From contig NZ_JADEWT010000026.1 of assembly GCF_015207505.1 (NCBI RefSeq), forward strand, positions 1 through 61,057: a stretch of 61,057 nt of DNA, written 5' to 3'. Under the pieces are notes generated by a model. That model saw only the letters and a list, made by a program, of their open reading frames with translations. It made no database searches and had not been told where the DNA came from. Each line of letters starts with the position of its first letter. Position 1 is the stretch's first letter. This document shows, piece after piece, positions 33,912 through 44,910 of this stretch. The translations under genes and the position numbers were made by a program. Source of the DNA: Tychonema sp. LEGE 06208. GTDB lineage: Bacteria; Cyanobacteriota; Cyanobacteriia; Cyanobacteriales; Microcoleaceae.

Positions 33912-34775
33912 ATGGGCATTCGTTCTTACCGACCTTATACATCCAGCACCCGAGAAAAAACTGTCTCGGACTTTGCTGAAATTACCACGTCAGAACCCGA
34001 AAAGTCTCTAACCAGCAACAAGCACACCAAACAAGGCCGCAACAACCGAGGCGTCATCACCTGTCGCCACCGGGGAGGCGGTCACAAACGGCTTTATAGA
34101 GACATCGACTTCCGGCGCGACAAACACAGCATTCCTGCTACCGTCAAGTCGATCGAATACGACCCCAACCGCAACGCCCGCATCGCCCTAGTCTTCTACA
34201 AAGACGGCGAAAAACGGTACATCCTGCACCCGCTCAACTTAGCCGTCGGTACAGTAATAGTCTCAGGCCCAGACGCGCCGATCGAAATCGGCAACGCCCT
34301 ACCCCTGAAAAACATCCCCCTCGGTACCAGCATCCACAACGTAGAGCTAGTACCCGGAAAAGGCGGACAAATCGTCCGTTCCGCAGGCTCCAGCGCTCAG
34401 CTAATGGCAAAAGAAGGTACCTACGTCACCCTCAAACTGCCCTCCGGCGAACAGCGCAAAGTCCGCGCCGACTGCTACGCCACCATCGGTCAAGTTGGCA
34501 ACACAGACGCTAGAAACATCAGCCTCGGTAAAGCAGGCCGCACCCGCTGGAAAGGCCGCAGACCAACCGTTCGCGGTAGCGTCATGAACCCGGTAGATCA
34601 CCCGCACGGCGGTGGCGAAGGCAGAGCGCCCATCGGACGCTCTGGGCCCGTCACACCTTGGGGTAAACCAGCATTGGGTGCCAAAACTCGAAAAAAGAAA
34701 AAGCGCAGCGACTCTTTAATCGTCCGTCGCCGCCGCAAATCTTCCAAGCGCGGCAAGGGCGGCAGACAAAGTTAG
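33912..34775 (+). CDS. rplB: Ribosomal protein L2
   Basis: 50S core protein required for subunit association and peptidyl transfer. 287 residues with [22 protein letters not shown] near the N-terminus and the C-terminal signature [20 protein letters not shown], containing the conserved His. Normal family length; basic tail [20 protein letters not shown]. Confidence 0.98.
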   Translation: MGIRSYRPYTSSTREKTVSDFAEITTSEPEKSLTSNKHTKQGRNNRGVITCRHRGGGHKRLYRDIDFRRDKHSIPATVKSIEYDPNRNARIALVFYKDGEKRYILHPLNLAVGTVIVSGPDAPIEIGNALPLKNIPLGTSIHNVELVPGKGGQIVRSAGSSAQLMAKEGTYVTLKLPSGEQRKVRADCYATIGQVGNTDARNISLGKAGRTRWKGRRPTVRGSVMNPVDHPHGGGEGRAPIGRSGPVTPWGKPALGAKTRKKKKRSDSLIVRRRRKSSKRGKGGRQS

Positions 34776-34900
34776 TCATCAGTCAGCAGTCATCAGTCCT
34801 TTTGTTGTTAACTGCAAACTAATTAACAAAAAAGTACCGATGACTAATGACTAATGACTAATGACTGATGACTAATGACTAATGACTTACTAAAAAAACC
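34776..34900. repeat. ATGACTA heptamers between rplB and rpsS
   Basis: AGTCATC/AGTCAGC then ATGACTA units (about ten, with ATGACTG variants) up to the start region of rpsS. Confidence 0.75.
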
Positions 34901-35173
34901 ATGTCTCGATCGCTAAAAAAAGGCCCCTTTGTAGCAGATCACCTGCTCACAAAAATTGAAAAACTCAACGCCGAAGGCAAAAAACAAGTAATTAAAACTT
35001 GGTCGCGCTCTTCCACAATCCTGCCTCAAATGGTAGGTCACACGATCGCAGTTCATAACGGCAGACAGCACGTCCCAGTCTACCTCACCGACCAAATGGT
35101 AGGTCACAAACTCGGAGAATTCTCCCCGACTCGCACCTTTAGAGGTCACAGCGATAAAAAGGCAAAAAGATAG
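34901..35173 (+). CDS. rpsS: Ribosomal protein S19
   Basis: 30S head protein contacting S13 and the A-site finger. 90 residues beginning [15 protein letters not shown], with the conserved [23 protein letters not shown] and [15 protein letters not shown] blocks. Follows an unusually long repeat-filled spacer. Confidence 0.97.
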   Translation: MSRSLKKGPFVADHLLTKIEKLNAEGKKQVIKTWSRSSTILPQMVGHTIAVHNGRQHVPVYLTDQMVGHKLGEFSPTRTFRGHSDKKAKR

Positions 35174-35271
35174 CCAAATTAGGTGACAGGTAATAGGTAA
35201 CTGGAAAAAGTTTTTCCCAATTACCAATTACCTTTTTCCCAATTACCAATTACCAACTTACCCAAATCGAA
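35174..35271. repeat. ATTACCA-type repeats between rpsS and rplV
   Basis: Contains two near-identical CCCAATTACCAATTACC stretches separated by TTTTT, in the spacer directly before rplV. Confidence 0.65.
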
Positions 35272-35631
35272 ATGGTTATAGATACCACATCCGAAATTAA
35301 GGCGATCGCCCGTTACATTCGGTCATCCCCCTTCAAAGTACGCCGAGTCCTCGACCAAATTCGCGGCAAAAGCTACCAAGAAGCCCTGATTTTACTCGAA
35401 TTCATGCCCTACCGCGCCTGCGAACCGATCGTCAAAGTTTTGCGATCGGCAGTAGCCAACGCCGAACACAACGCAGGATTAGACAAAAGTAAGCTAGTAG
35501 TCTCTCAAGCTTACGCAGACCAAGGTCCAGTCCTCAAGCGCTTCAGACCCCGCGCTCAAGGTCGCGCCTACCAAATCCGCAAGCCAACTTGTCACATCAC
35601 CGTAATAGTTGCTCCGATCCTAGAAGACTAA
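35272..35631 (+). CDS. rplV: Ribosomal protein L22
   Basis: 50S protein of the exit tunnel with a long beta hairpin. 119 residues; [24 protein letters not shown] and the hairpin segment [25 protein letters not shown] are diagnostic. Separated from rpsC by 192 bp with ATTACC repeats. Confidence 0.97.
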   Translation: MVIDTTSEIKAIARYIRSSPFKVRRVLDQIRGKSYQEALILLEFMPYRACEPIVKVLRSAVANAEHNAGLDKSKLVVSQAYADQGPVLKRFRPRAQGRAYQIRKPTCHITVIVAPILED

Positions 35632-35823
35632 ACCTAGGAAAAACGTAATAGGTAATAAACAGCTTAAAGTTGAAAAAATAGGCGATAGCCAATTACCTTT
35701 TCCTCAAAGCACGGAAATCACGGAGTCGCAGATAGTTGTTTTTTACATCTTCCTTCTTCCGACTTCCCTCGAACTTATTCCCAGTTACCAATTACCTTTT
35801 TCCCAATTAACTAATCAAATATT

Positions 35824-36552
35824 ATGGGCCAAAAAATACATCCAATTGGTTTTCGTCTCGGCATTACCCAAGAGCACCGCTCTCGCTGGTTTGCTGACCC
35901 GAAGAACTATCCAGAACTCTTGCAAGAAGACTACAAAATCCGCAAGTACGTCCGCAAAACCCTCAGCAATGCTGGCATTTCCTCAGTCAGAATTGAACGG
36001 AAAGCCGATCAAATCGACCTAGAAGTCTTCACCGCCAGACCGGGCGTTGTCGTAGGTCGCGGCGGAGCAGGTATCGAAACCTTGCGCGTCGGTTTGCAAC
36101 AGCTACTCGGTAACAACCGCCAAATTCGCATCAACGTCGTCGAAGTTCAGCGCGTAGACGCCGATGCCACACTGATCGCAGAATACATTGCCCAGCAACT
36201 AGAACGGCGCGTATCCTTCCGCCGAGTAGTCCGCCAAGCAATCACCCGCGCCCAAAAAGTCGGCATCCAAGGCATCAAAATTCAAGTCAGCGGACGGCTA
36301 AACGGCGCAGAAATCGCCCGTACCGAATGGACGCGCGAAGGCCGAGTCCCCTTGCACACGCTGCGGGCCGACATCGACTACTCCTACTGCACCGCTCAAA
36401 CCATCTACGGTATTCTGGGCATTAAAGTTTGGGTTTTCAAAGGCGAAATTATTCCCGGACAAGAACAAGAATCTGCACCAAATGCAGCAGTGCCCCGGAC
36501 TAAACAAAAGCGCCGTCGCCAGAACTTTGAAGATCGATCGAACGAAGGCTAG
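35824..36552 (+). CDS. rpsC: Ribosomal protein S3
   Basis: 30S protein at the mRNA entry tunnel with helicase-assisting role. 242 residues: [13 protein letters not shown] start, KH domain with [17 protein letters not shown] (about 71-87), and the C-terminal domain [16 protein letters not shown] ([15 protein letters not shown]). The Lys/Arg-rich tail follows. Normal length. Confidence 0.97.
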   Translation: MGQKIHPIGFRLGITQEHRSRWFADPKNYPELLQEDYKIRKYVRKTLSNAGISSVRIERKADQIDLEVFTARPGVVVGRGGAGIETLRVGLQQLLGNNRQIRINVVEVQRVDADATLIAEYIAQQLERRVSFRRVVRQAITRAQKVGIQGIKIQVSGRLNGAEIARTEWTREGRVPLHTLRADIDYSYCTAQTIYGILGIKVWVFKGEIIPGQEQESAPNAAVPRTKQKRRRQNFEDRSNEG

Positions 36553-36661
36553 CTAATTGTTAACTGTTAGTTGCAATGGTCAATTGTCATTTAAAACCAA
36601 TTGCCAATTACCAATTGCCAATTACCAATTACCAAATACCAAAATCCCAACTCCCAAAGCC

Positions 36662-37081
36662 ATGTTAAGCCCTAAAAGAACAAAATTCCGCAAACAACAG
36701 CGCGGGCGAATGAGCGGTCAATCCACCCGCGGCAACACAGTTAGCTTTGGCGACTTCGCGCTCCAAGCCGTCGAACCCGCCTGGATAACCTCCCGCCAAA
36801 TCGAAGCCGGACGGCGCGCCATGACCCGCTATATCCGCCGGGGCGGTAAAATCTGGATTCGCATTTTTCCCGACAAACCAGTCACCCAGCGCGCAGCAGA
36901 AACCCGGATGGGTTCTGGTAAAGGCGCGCCGGAGTTTTGGGTAGCCGTCGTCAAACCAGGCCGGATCATGTTTGAAATTGGCGGTGTAGCCGAAGAAACA
37001 GCCCGCGAAGCAATGCGTTTGGCATCTTTCAAATTACCGATTAAAACCAAGTTCATCAGCCGCGAAGAAGGCCAGTCCTAG
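36662..37081 (+). CDS. rplP: Ribosomal protein L16
   Basis: 50S protein next to the peptidyl transferase and 5S rRNA. 139 residues starting [19 protein letters not shown], with [28 protein letters not shown]. The frame is open upstream to 36557, but that part is encoded by NYQLP-type heptamer repeats; ATG 36662 gives the exact family N-terminus. Confidence 0.96.
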   Translation: MLSPKRTKFRKQQRGRMSGQSTRGNTVSFGDFALQAVEPAWITSRQIEAGRRAMTRYIRRGGKIWIRIFPDKPVTQRAAETRMGSGKGAPEFWVAVVKPGRIMFEIGGVAEETAREAMRLASFKLPIKTKFISREEGQS

Positions 37082-37238
37082 CGAAAATCGAAGGTAGAGT
37101 TAGGTCGGCATTGGTCTGAATTTTAAAGGGCGACAGCAATTTAAAATCGGCAATTCATAACTTTTCTTTCCTTCGACCTTCAGCATCTAGACAATTAAGT
37201 CTTCACTCTTTCGATCGCTCACGATAAAGCACAGAATT

Positions 37239-37520
37239 ATGTCTTTGACCAAGATTAAAGAAGCTAGAGAATTAAGCGATGCAGCAGTAGCAGAGCAAAT
37301 TTTAGCCGTCAAGCGCCAACTCATGGATCTGCGGCTCCAGCAAGCTACCGGCCGCCTGGAAAAGCCTCACCTGTTCAAGCACGCCAAACATCGGCTGGCT
37401 CAATTAATGACAGTTGAACGCGAGCGCCAAATCGCAGCCGACGCTCAAGCTAAAGCCGAAAAAGCCGCATCGAAAGCAGCCGACGCACAGCAAGCTGCAA
37501 CCGCAGTCAGCCCCGAGTAA
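37239..37520 (+). CDS. rpmC: Ribosomal protein L29, with Ala-rich extension
   Basis: 50S protein near the tunnel exit. 93 residues: the coiled-coil core (LTKIKEARELSDAAV ... LMDLRLQQATGRLEKPHLFKHAKHRLAQLMTVERER) covers residues 2-68, as in L29 generally; residues 69-93 form an Ala/Lys-rich extension (AKAEKAASKAADAQQAA) longer than in most bacteria. Confidence 0.95.
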   Translation: MSLTKIKEARELSDAAVAEQILAVKRQLMDLRLQQATGRLEKPHLFKHAKHRLAQLMTVERERQIAADAQAKAEKAASKAADAQQAATAVSPE

Positions 37521-37583
37521 GCAGCAGCCGAAGCTCGCACAGTAGTTCAAAAAAACTCAATTGCACAATAAAGATAGATAGCT

Positions 37584-37832
37584 ATGGCAGTTAAAGAACG
37601 AGTTGGCGTAGTAGTCAGCGACAAGATGGACAAAACCGTCGTAGTAGCGATCGAAAACCGCTCCTCCCACAGTAAGTACGGCAAAATCGTAGTCCGCACC
37701 AAGCGGTACAAAGCTCACGACGAAGAAAATCAGTGCAAACCAGGCGATCGCGTCCGCATCACTGAAACTCGCCCCTTGAGCAAAACCAAACGCTGGACGG
37801 TTGCTGAGATTTTCGGTGCAAAAAATGGCTAA
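37584..37832 (+). CDS. rpsQ: Ribosomal protein S17
   Basis: Primary 16S rRNA-binding protein of the 30S body. 82 residues of OB fold: [39 protein letters not shown] and [18 protein letters not shown]. Spaced 63 bp from rpmC. Confidence 0.97.
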   Translation: MAVKERVGVVVSDKMDKTVVVAIENRSSHSKYGKIVVRTKRYKAHDEENQCKPGDRVRITETRPLSKTKRWTVAEIFGAKNG

Positions 37833-37946
37833 CAGTTAATTCTGGATTGCTCAAAAGCGCGATTGGCGATCGAGCTCGATCGACCATCCATTAGCAATTC
37901 ACAGTTAGCAGTTAGCAAGCATCAAACTACCTTTTCCCCAATCACC

Positions 37947-38315
37947 ATGATTCAACCCCAGACATACCTCAATGTCGCCGACAATAGCGGAGCCCGCAAA
38001 CTAATGTGCATCCGCGTATTGGGAGGCGGCAACCGTCGCTACGGCGGAGTCGGCGATGTCATCATTGCCGTCGTCAAAGACGCCATCCCCAATATGGCAG
38101 TCAAAAAATCCGATGTCGTCAGAGCCGTCATTGTCAGAACCCGCAAAGGCTTGCGTCGCGACAGCGGCATGAGCATTCGTTTTGACGACAACGCCGCCGT
38201 CATCATCAATCCAGAAGGCAACCCCAAAGGCACTCGCGTTTTCGGCCCCGTCGCCCGCGAATTGCGCGACAAAAACTTTACTAAAATCATTTCCTTAGCC
38301 CCGGAGGTACTTTAA
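37947..38315 (+). CDS. rplN: Ribosomal protein L14
   Basis: 50S protein at the subunit interface. 122 residues starting [27 protein letters not shown], with [26 protein letters not shown] and the ending [15 protein letters not shown] 37947 is chosen over the open upstream frame (37863) because it matches the invariant family start. One base separates it from rplX. Confidence 0.97.
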   Translation: MIQPQTYLNVADNSGARKLMCIRVLGGGNRRYGGVGDVIIAVVKDAIPNMAVKKSDVVRAVIVRTRKGLRRDSGMSIRFDDNAAVIINPEGNPKGTRVFGPVARELRDKNFTKIISLAPEVL

Positions 38316-38316
38316 A

Positions 38317-38679
38317 ATGTACGGAAAAAAGGGTAAAGCAACTAGCGAACCGCAGCGCTACAGAATGCACGTCAAAGCAGGCGACACCGTGCAAATAATT
38401 ACTGGCAAAGAAAAAGGAAAAGTCGGAGAAATCCTCAAGACATATCCCAAAGTCAGCAAAGTAATTGTTAAAGGCGTAAATATCCGAACCAAGCACGTCA
38501 AGCCCCAGCAAGAGGGAGAATCCGGAAAAATAGTCACCTTTGAGGCTCCCATTCACAGCTCAAATGTCATGCACTATTCCGAAAAAGAGAAAATCGCCAG
38601 CCGCGTCTGCTATACATTTAGTGAAGACGGCCGCAAACTGCGACAACTCAAAAAAACCGGAGAAATCCTCGATAATTAG
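38317..38679 (+). CDS. rplX: Ribosomal protein L24
   Basis: 50S assembly initiator with a KOW motif ([23 protein letters not shown], about 22-44). 120 residues, about the usual cyanobacterial length. Its start follows the rplN stop by one base, so translation is probably coupled; GGAGG at 38303-38307 sits at the end of rplN. Confidence 0.96.
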   Translation: MYGKKGKATSEPQRYRMHVKAGDTVQIITGKEKGKVGEILKTYPKVSKVIVKGVNIRTKHVKPQQEGESGKIVTFEAPIHSSNVMHYSEKEKIASRVCYTFSEDGRKLRQLKKTGEILDN

Positions 38680-38799
38680 TCATCAGTCCTTAGTCCTTAG
38701 TCCTTAGTTCTTAAAAGACAACTGACAACTGACAACTAACAACTGACAAAGAACAATTCCCTGACCAAGCCCAGGGACAGTTAACGAAACACAAAAACT
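38680..38799. repeat. Heptamer repeats between rplX and rplE
   Basis: TAGTCCT units followed by ACAACTG/ACTGACA units, then a unique 40-bp leader before rplE. Confidence 0.7.
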
Positions 38800-39345
38800 A
38801 TGCCGGACAAACTCAAAGTTCTTTATCAAGGAAAAATCGTTCCCAAACTGATGGATCAGTTTAAATATACTAATATCCATCAGGTTCCCAAACTCGTCAA
38901 AGTCACCGTGAACCGCGGTTTGGGAGAAGCATCTCAAAATGCTAAGGCACTAGATTCATCCATCAACGAAATTGGCATCATCACCGGACAAAAACCAGTG
39001 GTGACGCGGGCGAAAAAAGCGATCGCAGGCTTCAAAATCCGCAAAGGAGTACCAGTCGGCGTGATGGTGACGCTACGCGCCGATCGGATGTATGATTTTC
39101 TCGATCGGCTGATCAACCTCGCACTACCCCGCATCCGCGACTTCCGCGGCATCAGCCCCAAAAGCTTCGATGGTCGCGGCAACTACAGCTTGGGCCTGAG
39201 AGAACAGCTCATCTTTCCAGAAATAGAATATGACAGCATCGATCAAATTCGAGGCATGGACATTTCAATTATCACCACAGCAAAAACCGACGAAGAAGGA
39301 CGCGCTTTGCTTAAAGAAATGGGAATGCCGTTCCGGGACAACTAA
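38800..39345 (+). CDS. rplE: Ribosomal protein L5
   Basis: 5S rRNA-binding protein of the central protuberance that also contacts the P-site tRNA. 181 residues with [43 protein letters not shown] and the C-terminal [26 protein letters not shown]. Close (22 bp) to rpsH. Confidence 0.97.
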   Translation: MPDKLKVLYQGKIVPKLMDQFKYTNIHQVPKLVKVTVNRGLGEASQNAKALDSSINEIGIITGQKPVVTRAKKAIAGFKIRKGVPVGVMVTLRADRMYDFLDRLINLALPRIRDFRGISPKSFDGRGNYSLGLREQLIFPEIEYDSIDQIRGMDISIITTAKTDEEGRALLKEMGMPFRDN

Positions 39346-39367
39346 GCACTAGAGTAAGAAGCAAAAG

Positions 39368-39772
39368 ATGGCAGCTAACGATACCATAGCAGATATGTTG
39401 ACGCGCATTCGCAATTCTTGCATGGCGCGCCACCAGACAACACAAATTCCAGCTACAAAAATGACCCGTAGCATCGCCCAAGTCCTCAAAAATGAAGGCT
39501 TTATCAGCGAATTTGAAGAAGCAGAACCAGAAGGGGTCAAGCGAACTATAGTGCTTTCTCTAAAGTACAAAGGTAAAACTCGCAAGCCCATTATCACCGC
39601 ACTTAAGCGAGTCAGCAAACCAGGACTTCGCGTTTACTCGAACCGTAAAGAATTGCCCCGAGTATTAGGCGGAATTGGCATCGCCATTATCTCCACCTCC
39701 AGCGGCATTATGACCGATAGAGAAGCCCGACGCCAAGGTTTGGGCGGAGAAGTGCTTTGTTATGTTTGGTAG
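39368..39772 (+). CDS. rpsH: Ribosomal protein S8
   Basis: 30S central-domain protein and, in some bacteria, the spc-operon repressor. 134 residues: [14 protein letters not shown] at the N-terminus and the C-terminal rRNA-binding segment [31 protein letters not shown]. Followed by a 237-bp spacer without a gene. Confidence 0.97.
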   Translation: MAANDTIADMLTRIRNSCMARHQTTQIPATKMTRSIAQVLKNEGFISEFEEAEPEGVKRTIVLSLKYKGKTRKPIITALKRVSKPGLRVYSNRKELPRVLGGIGIAIISTSSGIMTDREARRQGLGGEVLCYVW

Positions 39773-40009
39773 TCATTAGTCAGTCGATTTTAGATTTTAG
39801 ATTGACGCTCCAGCGCAGTGAATCTGAGAGTTTCAACAAAAATCTAACATTTTGGGAGCATCAACTCAAAAGTATCGGGGCACAGTACCCGTTTCTTGCG
39901 GGTCATTAGTCGCCGATTATTGGCAACAAACTCCAGAATCGATCGCTAAAGACTAATAACTAAAGACTAACAATCAAGCACTAATCACTAAAAACAAAGG
40001 ACAAAAAAT

Positions 40010-40558
40010 ATGTCGCGAATTGGCAAGCGTCCGATTAGCATTCCCACTAAAGTCACCATCACCCTAGACGGCCAAAAAGTAGCCGTCAAAGGTCCAAAAG
40101 GTGAACTTTCCAGAGTGATACCAGCAGAAATCCTCATGGGACTCGAAGGCGAGACTTTACTCGTTACCCGCCGAGACGAATCTCGCGTCGCCAGACAACT
40201 GCACGGCTTATGCCGCACCCTAGTCGCCAACATGGTCGAAGGTGTATCAGAAGGTTTTCAGCGCCGTCTGGAAATTGTCGGCACAGGTTATCGGGCACAG
40301 GTTCAAGGACGGAACCTGATTTTAAACGTCGGTTACAGCAAGCCAGTTGAAATGCCCCCTCCAGAAGGCATCACAATGGCAGTTGAAGGCAACACCAACG
40401 TCATTGTCTCCGGCATTGACAAAGAACTCGTAGGTAACACAGCAGCCCGCATCCGCGCTGTGCGTCCGCCTGAAGTCTACAAAGGTAAAGGCATTCGTTA
40501 CAGCGGCGAAGTCATCCGGCGCAAAGCTGGTAAAACAGGCAAAACAGGTAAGAAGTAA
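40010..40558 (+). CDS. rplF: Ribosomal protein L6
   Basis: 50S protein near the elongation-factor binding site. 182 residues made of two similar domains, with the L6 signature region [32 protein letters not shown] (about 143-174). Lys/Thr-Gly-rich end. Two bases separate it from rplR. Confidence 0.97.
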   Translation: MSRIGKRPISIPTKVTITLDGQKVAVKGPKGELSRVIPAEILMGLEGETLLVTRRDESRVARQLHGLCRTLVANMVEGVSEGFQRRLEIVGTGYRAQVQGRNLILNVGYSKPVEMPPPEGITMAVEGNTNVIVSGIDKELVGNTAARIRAVRPPEVYKGKGIRYSGEVIRRKAGKTGKTGKK

Positions 40559-40560
40559 AC

Positions 40561-40923
40561 ATGAAGCTTACTCGCAAAGAATCAGTCCACCGCAGACACC
40601 GCCGCGTGCGGCGCAAGGTGTTCGGCACCGCCGAGCGTCCCAGATTAGCGGTATTTCGATCGGACCAGCACATCTACGCCCAAGTAATCGACGACACCGC
40701 CCAGCACACTTTGGTAGCCGCGTCAACCCTCGATCCAGAATTGAAAGCCGAACTCAGTTCTGGCAACAACTGCAGCGCCAGCACCAAAGTCGGTCAGTTG
40801 ATTGCCAAACGCTGTTCCAGCGCTGGCATAGTCAAAGTCGTGTTCGATCGCGGAGGCAACCTCTACCACGGTCGCGTTAAAGCCCTCGCAGATGCAGCTC
40901 GCGAAGCCGGGTTAGACTTTTAG
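40561..40923 (+). CDS. rplR: Ribosomal protein L18
   Basis: 5S rRNA-binding protein. 120 residues: [42 protein letters not shown] and the ending [23 protein letters not shown]. Immediately follows rplF and probably shares its translation. Confidence 0.97.
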   Translation: MKLTRKESVHRRHRRVRRKVFGTAERPRLAVFRSDQHIYAQVIDDTAQHTLVAASTLDPELKAELSSGNNCSASTKVGQLIAKRCSSAGIVKVVFDRGGNLYHGRVKALADAAREAGLDF

Positions 40924-41050
40924 GAAGAAGGAAAAAGGAAGAAGGAAGAAGGAAGAAGGAAGAAAGAAGCAATAAAATTCTTAATTCCTAATGGTTAATT
41001 CCTCATTGCAGACTACCAGTTACTAATCCTCAATTCCCCAAGACAAAACT
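40924..41050. repeat. GAAGAAG purine repeats between rplR and rpsE
   Basis: GGAAGAA heptamers (about 40922-40970) directly after the rplR stop, then a non-repetitive leader of about 70 bp. Same motif as at 6430-6665 and 49765-49880. Confidence 0.7.
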
Positions 41051-41599
41051 ATGGCAGAACAAAAAGAACAGCGCACCAAGAAAAAAAGCAGCAGCAACAA
41101 CAAAGGACGCGAAAAAGAATCCGAATGGCAAGAAAGAGTTGTTCAGATTCGTCGCGTTACTAAAGTAGTCAAAGGCGGTAAAAAACTCAGCTTCCGCGCC
41201 ATAGTCATTATCGGCAACGAACGCGGTCAAGTTGGAGTGGGAGTCGGCAAAGCTAGCGACGTCATCGGTGCAGTGAAAAAAGGCGTCGCTGACGGCAAAA
41301 AACACCTCATTGAAGTCCCCCTCACCAAAGCAAACTCCATCCCTCACCCCATCGACGGTGCAGGCGGCGGAGCCAAAGTCATGATGCGTCCGGCCGCAGC
41401 CGGAACAGGCGTAATTGCAGGGGGAGCAGTCCGAACAGTTCTCGAACTAGCAGGAGTCCGCAACATCTTAGCCAAACAGCTAGGTTCTGGAAACCCCTTG
41501 AACAACGCCCGAGCTGCAGTCAACGCCCTCTCCACCCTCCGCACCTTGTCCGAAGTTGCTCAAGAACGCGGAATTCCAGTAGAAAACCTCTACGGTTAG
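41051..41599 (+). CDS. rpsE: Ribosomal protein S5
   Basis: 30S protein of the decoding-fidelity region. 182 residues; after a Lys/Ser/Asn-rich lead come the S5 domain [31 protein letters not shown] and the second domain [32 protein letters not shown]. Normal cyanobacterial length. Confidence 0.97.
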   Translation: MAEQKEQRTKKKSSSNNKGREKESEWQERVVQIRRVTKVVKGGKKLSFRAIVIIGNERGQVGVGVGKASDVIGAVKKGVADGKKHLIEVPLTKANSIPHPIDGAGGGAKVMMRPAAAGTGVIAGGAVRTVLELAGVRNILAKQLGSGNPLNNARAAVNALSTLRTLSEVAQERGIPVENLYG

Positions 41600-41745
41600 G
41601 GCATAGGGAATGGCAAACTGTCAGTTTTGAGTGTTAAGTGCTGGCGTTGAGAATCAAAAAAATCCGCAACTCAAAACTCACGCACTCAAAACTACTGCGC
41701 GCCGGCTCTCTAAATACCAATTACCAATTACCAATTACTAAAACT

Positions 41746-42192
41746 ATGAGATTGCAAGACGCCCGACCCAAAGCAGGCTCCCAAAAGCGCCCGCGACGCT
41801 TAGGCAGAGGTATTTCTGCCGGTCAAGGCGCGAGCTCCGGTAAAGGGATGCGCGGTCAAAAATCTAGAGCCGGTAGCGGCACTAGACCGGGTTTTGAAGG
41901 TGGCCAAAATCCTCTCTACCGCCGCCTGCCCAAGCTCAAAAGCTTCCCGATCGTGAACCGCAAAGAGTACACTACCATTAATGTAAGTAAATTAGCATCG
42001 CTGCCAGCAAACACAGAAGTGACTCTCACCTCTTTGCTCCAAGCAAAAATTGTCACCGCTGACAATGGCCCGCTGAAAATCTTAGGAGATGGCGAACTAA
42101 ATGTGCCCCTGCAAGTCCGCGCCAAGGCTTTTACCGCAGGTGCTCGCACCAAAATTGAAGCCGCAGGCGGAAATTGCGAATTAATTGCCTGA
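41746..42192 (+). CDS. rplO: Ribosomal protein L15
   Basis: 50S protein with a long basic extension. 148 residues starting [18 protein letters not shown], then [24 protein letters not shown] and [14 protein letters not shown]. The open frame upstream (from 41638) includes NYQLP-coding heptamers and is rejected. The L30 gene, which precedes rplO in many bacteria, is absent. Confidence 0.96.
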   Translation: MRLQDARPKAGSQKRPRRLGRGISAGQGASSGKGMRGQKSRAGSGTRPGFEGGQNPLYRRLPKLKSFPIVNRKEYTTINVSKLASLPANTEVTLTSLLQAKIVTADNGPLKILGDGELNVPLQVRAKAFTAGARTKIEAAGGNCELIA

Positions 42193-42294
42193 AGATTTGA
42201 GGTTTGAGAAGAAGTCCAAATCTCAAATCCTCAAGTTTGCTATCAGAAAATGATTTAGTCGAAAATCCCAAATCTAAAATCCCAAATCGTAACT

Positions 42295-43599
42295 ATGGAC
42301 GTTAGTAGAGAGAAAGCGCCAACTGCACAAGAGACATTCATGCAGATGGCTCAAGCTGCAGGTTTGCGGGGCCGTATCCTCGTAACCCTTGGCTTATTGA
42401 TTTTAGTGCGTCTGGGTGTCCACTTGCCAGTCCCCGGCATCGATCGAGCTGCCTTTGCCCAAAACGTCCAAAATAGCCCTTTAATTGGCTTTTTGGACTT
42501 GTTTTCAGGAGGCGGCCTGTCAGCATTGGGGATTTTTGCGCTGGGGATTTTGCCCTACATCAATGCTTCAATTATCGTGCAACTTCTAACCGCGGCTCTG
42601 CCAAGTTTAGAAGACTTGCAGAAAAATGAAGGAGAAGCGGGGCGGCGCAAGATTTCTCAAATTACTCGTTACGTTTCTTTGGGCTGGGCAATTCTGCAAA
42701 GCATTGGCATTGCGATTTGGGTCAGCCCTTTTGCTCAAGCTCCAGCGCCCTTATTCATAGCACAAACTGCTTTGGCTCTAACAGCAGGGTCGATGTTTGT
42801 CATGTGGATATCGGAATTGGTGACGGAACGAGGCATCGGGAACGGAGCGTCGCTGCTGATATTTATCAACATTGTGTCGGTTTTGCCGCGCTCTTTGGGA
42901 CAAACTTTTGAATTGGCCCAAAGTGGCGATAACGCGATTGTCGGTCGCGTAGTGGTTCTGCTGCTGGTATTTTTGGTAACGATTGTCGGGATTGTGTTTG
43001 TTCAGGAAGGTACTCGCCGTATTCCGATTATTTCTGCCCGCCGCCAAGTCGGACGCAAGGTTTATCGGGAGAGTCGCAGCTATCTGCCCCTGCGCTTGAA
43101 TCAAGGCGGAGTGATGCCGATTATTTTTGCATCTTCGGTGTTGATTGTGCCTTCTTTCCTCGCTCAGTCTTTGAATAACCCATTTTTGGTTCAAGTTGCT
43201 AATGTTTTGAGTCCTAACGGGCCTGCGCCTTGGGCTTACGCGCTGTTTTATCTGACTTTGATTCTGTTCTTCAGCTATTTCTACGCTTCGTTGATTGTCA
43301 ACCCTGTAGATATGTCTCAGAACTTGAAGAAAATGGGCGCTAGTATTCCTGGCATTCGTCCTGGTCAGAAAACGAGCGATTATGTGGAGAAGGTTTTGAA
43401 CCGTTTGACTTTCTTGGGCGCGATATTTCTCGGTCTGGTGGCTATTGTACCAACGGCTGTAGAAAGTGCCATCGGCGTGCAAACTTTTAGAGGTTTTGGT
43501 GCAACTTCCCTGCTAATTCTAGTGGGTGTCGCGATCGAAACTGCTAAGCAAATTCAAACTTACGTCATCTCCCAACGATATGAAGGAATGGTGAAGTAA
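42295..43599 (+). CDS. secY: Protein translocase subunit SecY
   Basis: Channel subunit of the Sec translocon in plasma and thylakoid membranes. 434 residues, ten predicted helices; GRILVTLGLLILVRLGVHLPVPGID opens TM1, the GIFALGILPYINASIIVQLL plug/TM2b region and the C-terminal cytosolic loop GIRPGQKTSDYVEKVLNRLTFLG are conserved. Its position between rplO and adk is the common bacterial order, here kept. Confidence 0.97.
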   Translation: MDVSREKAPTAQETFMQMAQAAGLRGRILVTLGLLILVRLGVHLPVPGIDRAAFAQNVQNSPLIGFLDLFSGGGLSALGIFALGILPYINASIIVQLLTAALPSLEDLQKNEGEAGRRKISQITRYVSLGWAILQSIGIAIWVSPFAQAPAPLFIAQTALALTAGSMFVMWISELVTERGIGNGASLLIFINIVSVLPRSLGQTFELAQSGDNAIVGRVVVLLLVFLVTIVGIVFVQEGTRRIPIISARRQVGRKVYRESRSYLPLRLNQGGVMPIIFASSVLIVPSFLAQSLNNPFLVQVANVLSPNGPAPWAYALFYLTLILFFSYFYASLIVNPVDMSQNLKKMGASIPGIRPGQKTSDYVEKVLNRLTFLGAIFLGLVAIVPTAVESAIGVQTFRGFGATSLLILVGVAIETAKQIQTYVISQRYEGMVK

Positions 43600-43604
43600 T
43601 CGCA

Positions 43605-44186
43605 ATGCAACTGATTTTTATGGGGCCTCCAGGGGCAGGTAAGGGAACTCAGGCTCAAATATTAGCCGCTCTCTGGAAAATACCGCACATTTCTACTGGT
43701 GACATTCTGCGCGCCTGCGTGGTGGCGAAAACAGCCTTGGGCCTACAGGCGAAAGCCTACATGGATGCTGGTGAGTTGGTTCCCGACCAGTTATTGATGG
43801 ATATCGTCCAAGAACGCATGAATCAACCAGATGCAAGTGCAGGCTGGATTCTCGACGGCTTTCCCCGCACTGTGGCACAGGCAGCGTTTTTTGACAAACT
43901 GCTCTGTGATGTTGGTGTAGAGGGAAGTACGTCTGGTAAGGACTGCGATCTCAGAGCTGTAAATTTGGACGTACCTGATAATGTTTTGGTGACTCGCCTA
44001 TTGTCGCGGGGGCGCCAGGATGACAATGAGGAGACGATCCGCCGCCGGTTGCAAGTTTATCGCGAACAAACTGAGCCTTTGATTGAGTTTTACAGCGCTC
44101 GCGAACAGTTAGTTGCGGTTGATGGCGATCGCGATATGGGATTAGTCACTGCTGAACTGCAACAAGCCCTCTCTGGCGACTCTTGA
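43605..44186 (+). CDS. adk: Adenylate kinase
   Basis: Interconverts ATP + AMP and two ADP. 193 residues; P-loop GPPGAGKGT at 7-15, AMP-binding HISTGDILR, and GWILDGFPRTVAQA. The LID is short (RGRQDDNEETIRRRL), so it is the short-lid type without a zinc site. Starts 5 bp after the secY stop, so co-translated. The secY-adk pair is usual in bacteria. Confidence 0.96.
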   Translation: MQLIFMGPPGAGKGTQAQILAALWKIPHISTGDILRACVVAKTALGLQAKAYMDAGELVPDQLLMDIVQERMNQPDASAGWILDGFPRTVAQAAFFDKLLCDVGVEGSTSGKDCDLRAVNLDVPDNVLVTRLLSRGRQDDNEETIRRRLQVYREQTEPLIEFYSAREQLVAVDGDRDMGLVTAELQQALSGDS

Positions 44187-44635
44187 ACCCTCTCAATAGA
44201 GCTTGTTACTCACCAAATTTTGCTAAGATATGTTAACTAGGAGCTTTGTGTGCGATCGGGTTTTGTGAGGGTTGTTAGAAACAGGATTGAACTCGATTAT
44301 ACTTGCCACAACTTTACTCAAGTAAAGCTGAAGCAACAAGTTAATTAGAGTCAAGCATTCGATCGAGTCGCCCGAATTATTGCCCCGTTCGCCTTAGACC
44401 CGCCCAAAACGGATACAAGCCACCGACAATCATCGTCGCAAACCCTGATTTTAGACCGCAGTTTCTGCTCATTTGATGCCTCTGTGGAGTCAATCTAAAA
44501 TCTAAAACTTGTTCGCTTGCGAAGTCGAAGCATCTAAAATCTAAAATCGGCAGATTCTTAGTTGGTAAATAGGTTTTGAAGCCAATACCGGGATACTCCT
44601 AGTTAATCAAATGTAAAATTGAGGTAAATACCAAA
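44187..44635. other. Long spacer between adk and infA
   Basis: About 450 bp without a gene. It contains AATCTAAAATCTAAAA repeats twice around 44490-44550. The stretch just before infA provides GAGG 8 nt before its TTG start. A promoter for infA may lie here but no clear box was assigned. Confidence 0.45.
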
Positions 44636-44860
44636 TTGTCTAAGCAAGATTTAATTGAAATGGAAGGGACAGTGACGGAATCTCTTCCCAATGCGATGTT
44701 TCGCGTTGACCTAGATAATGGGTTTAACGTGCTAGCTCACATTTCCGGCAAGATTCGTCGCAACTATATCAAGATTTTGCCCGGCGATCGCGTCAAAGTC
44801 GAATTAACTCCCTACGACTTGACCAAAGGCAGAATTACATATCGCCTTCGGAAAAAATAG
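44636..44860 (+). CDS. infA: Translation initiation factor IF-1
   Basis: OB-fold factor that occupies the ribosomal A site during initiation. 74 residues: [63 protein letters not shown]. The start is TTG at 44636, supported by the family N-terminus and GAGG upstream. A weak start codon may keep the level low. Followed by a separate promoter-like site and structured leader. Confidence 0.95.
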
Positions 44861-44910
44861 GCTTAGATAAAACTTTCTAAAAACTAATTTTAAGTTTTAT
44901 TAGAGAGAAC

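Noticed and set aside
42778..43482. 234-codon minus-strand frame inside secY
   Set aside because: Antisense shadow of an obvious gene with His/Arg/Gln-rich composition and no motif.
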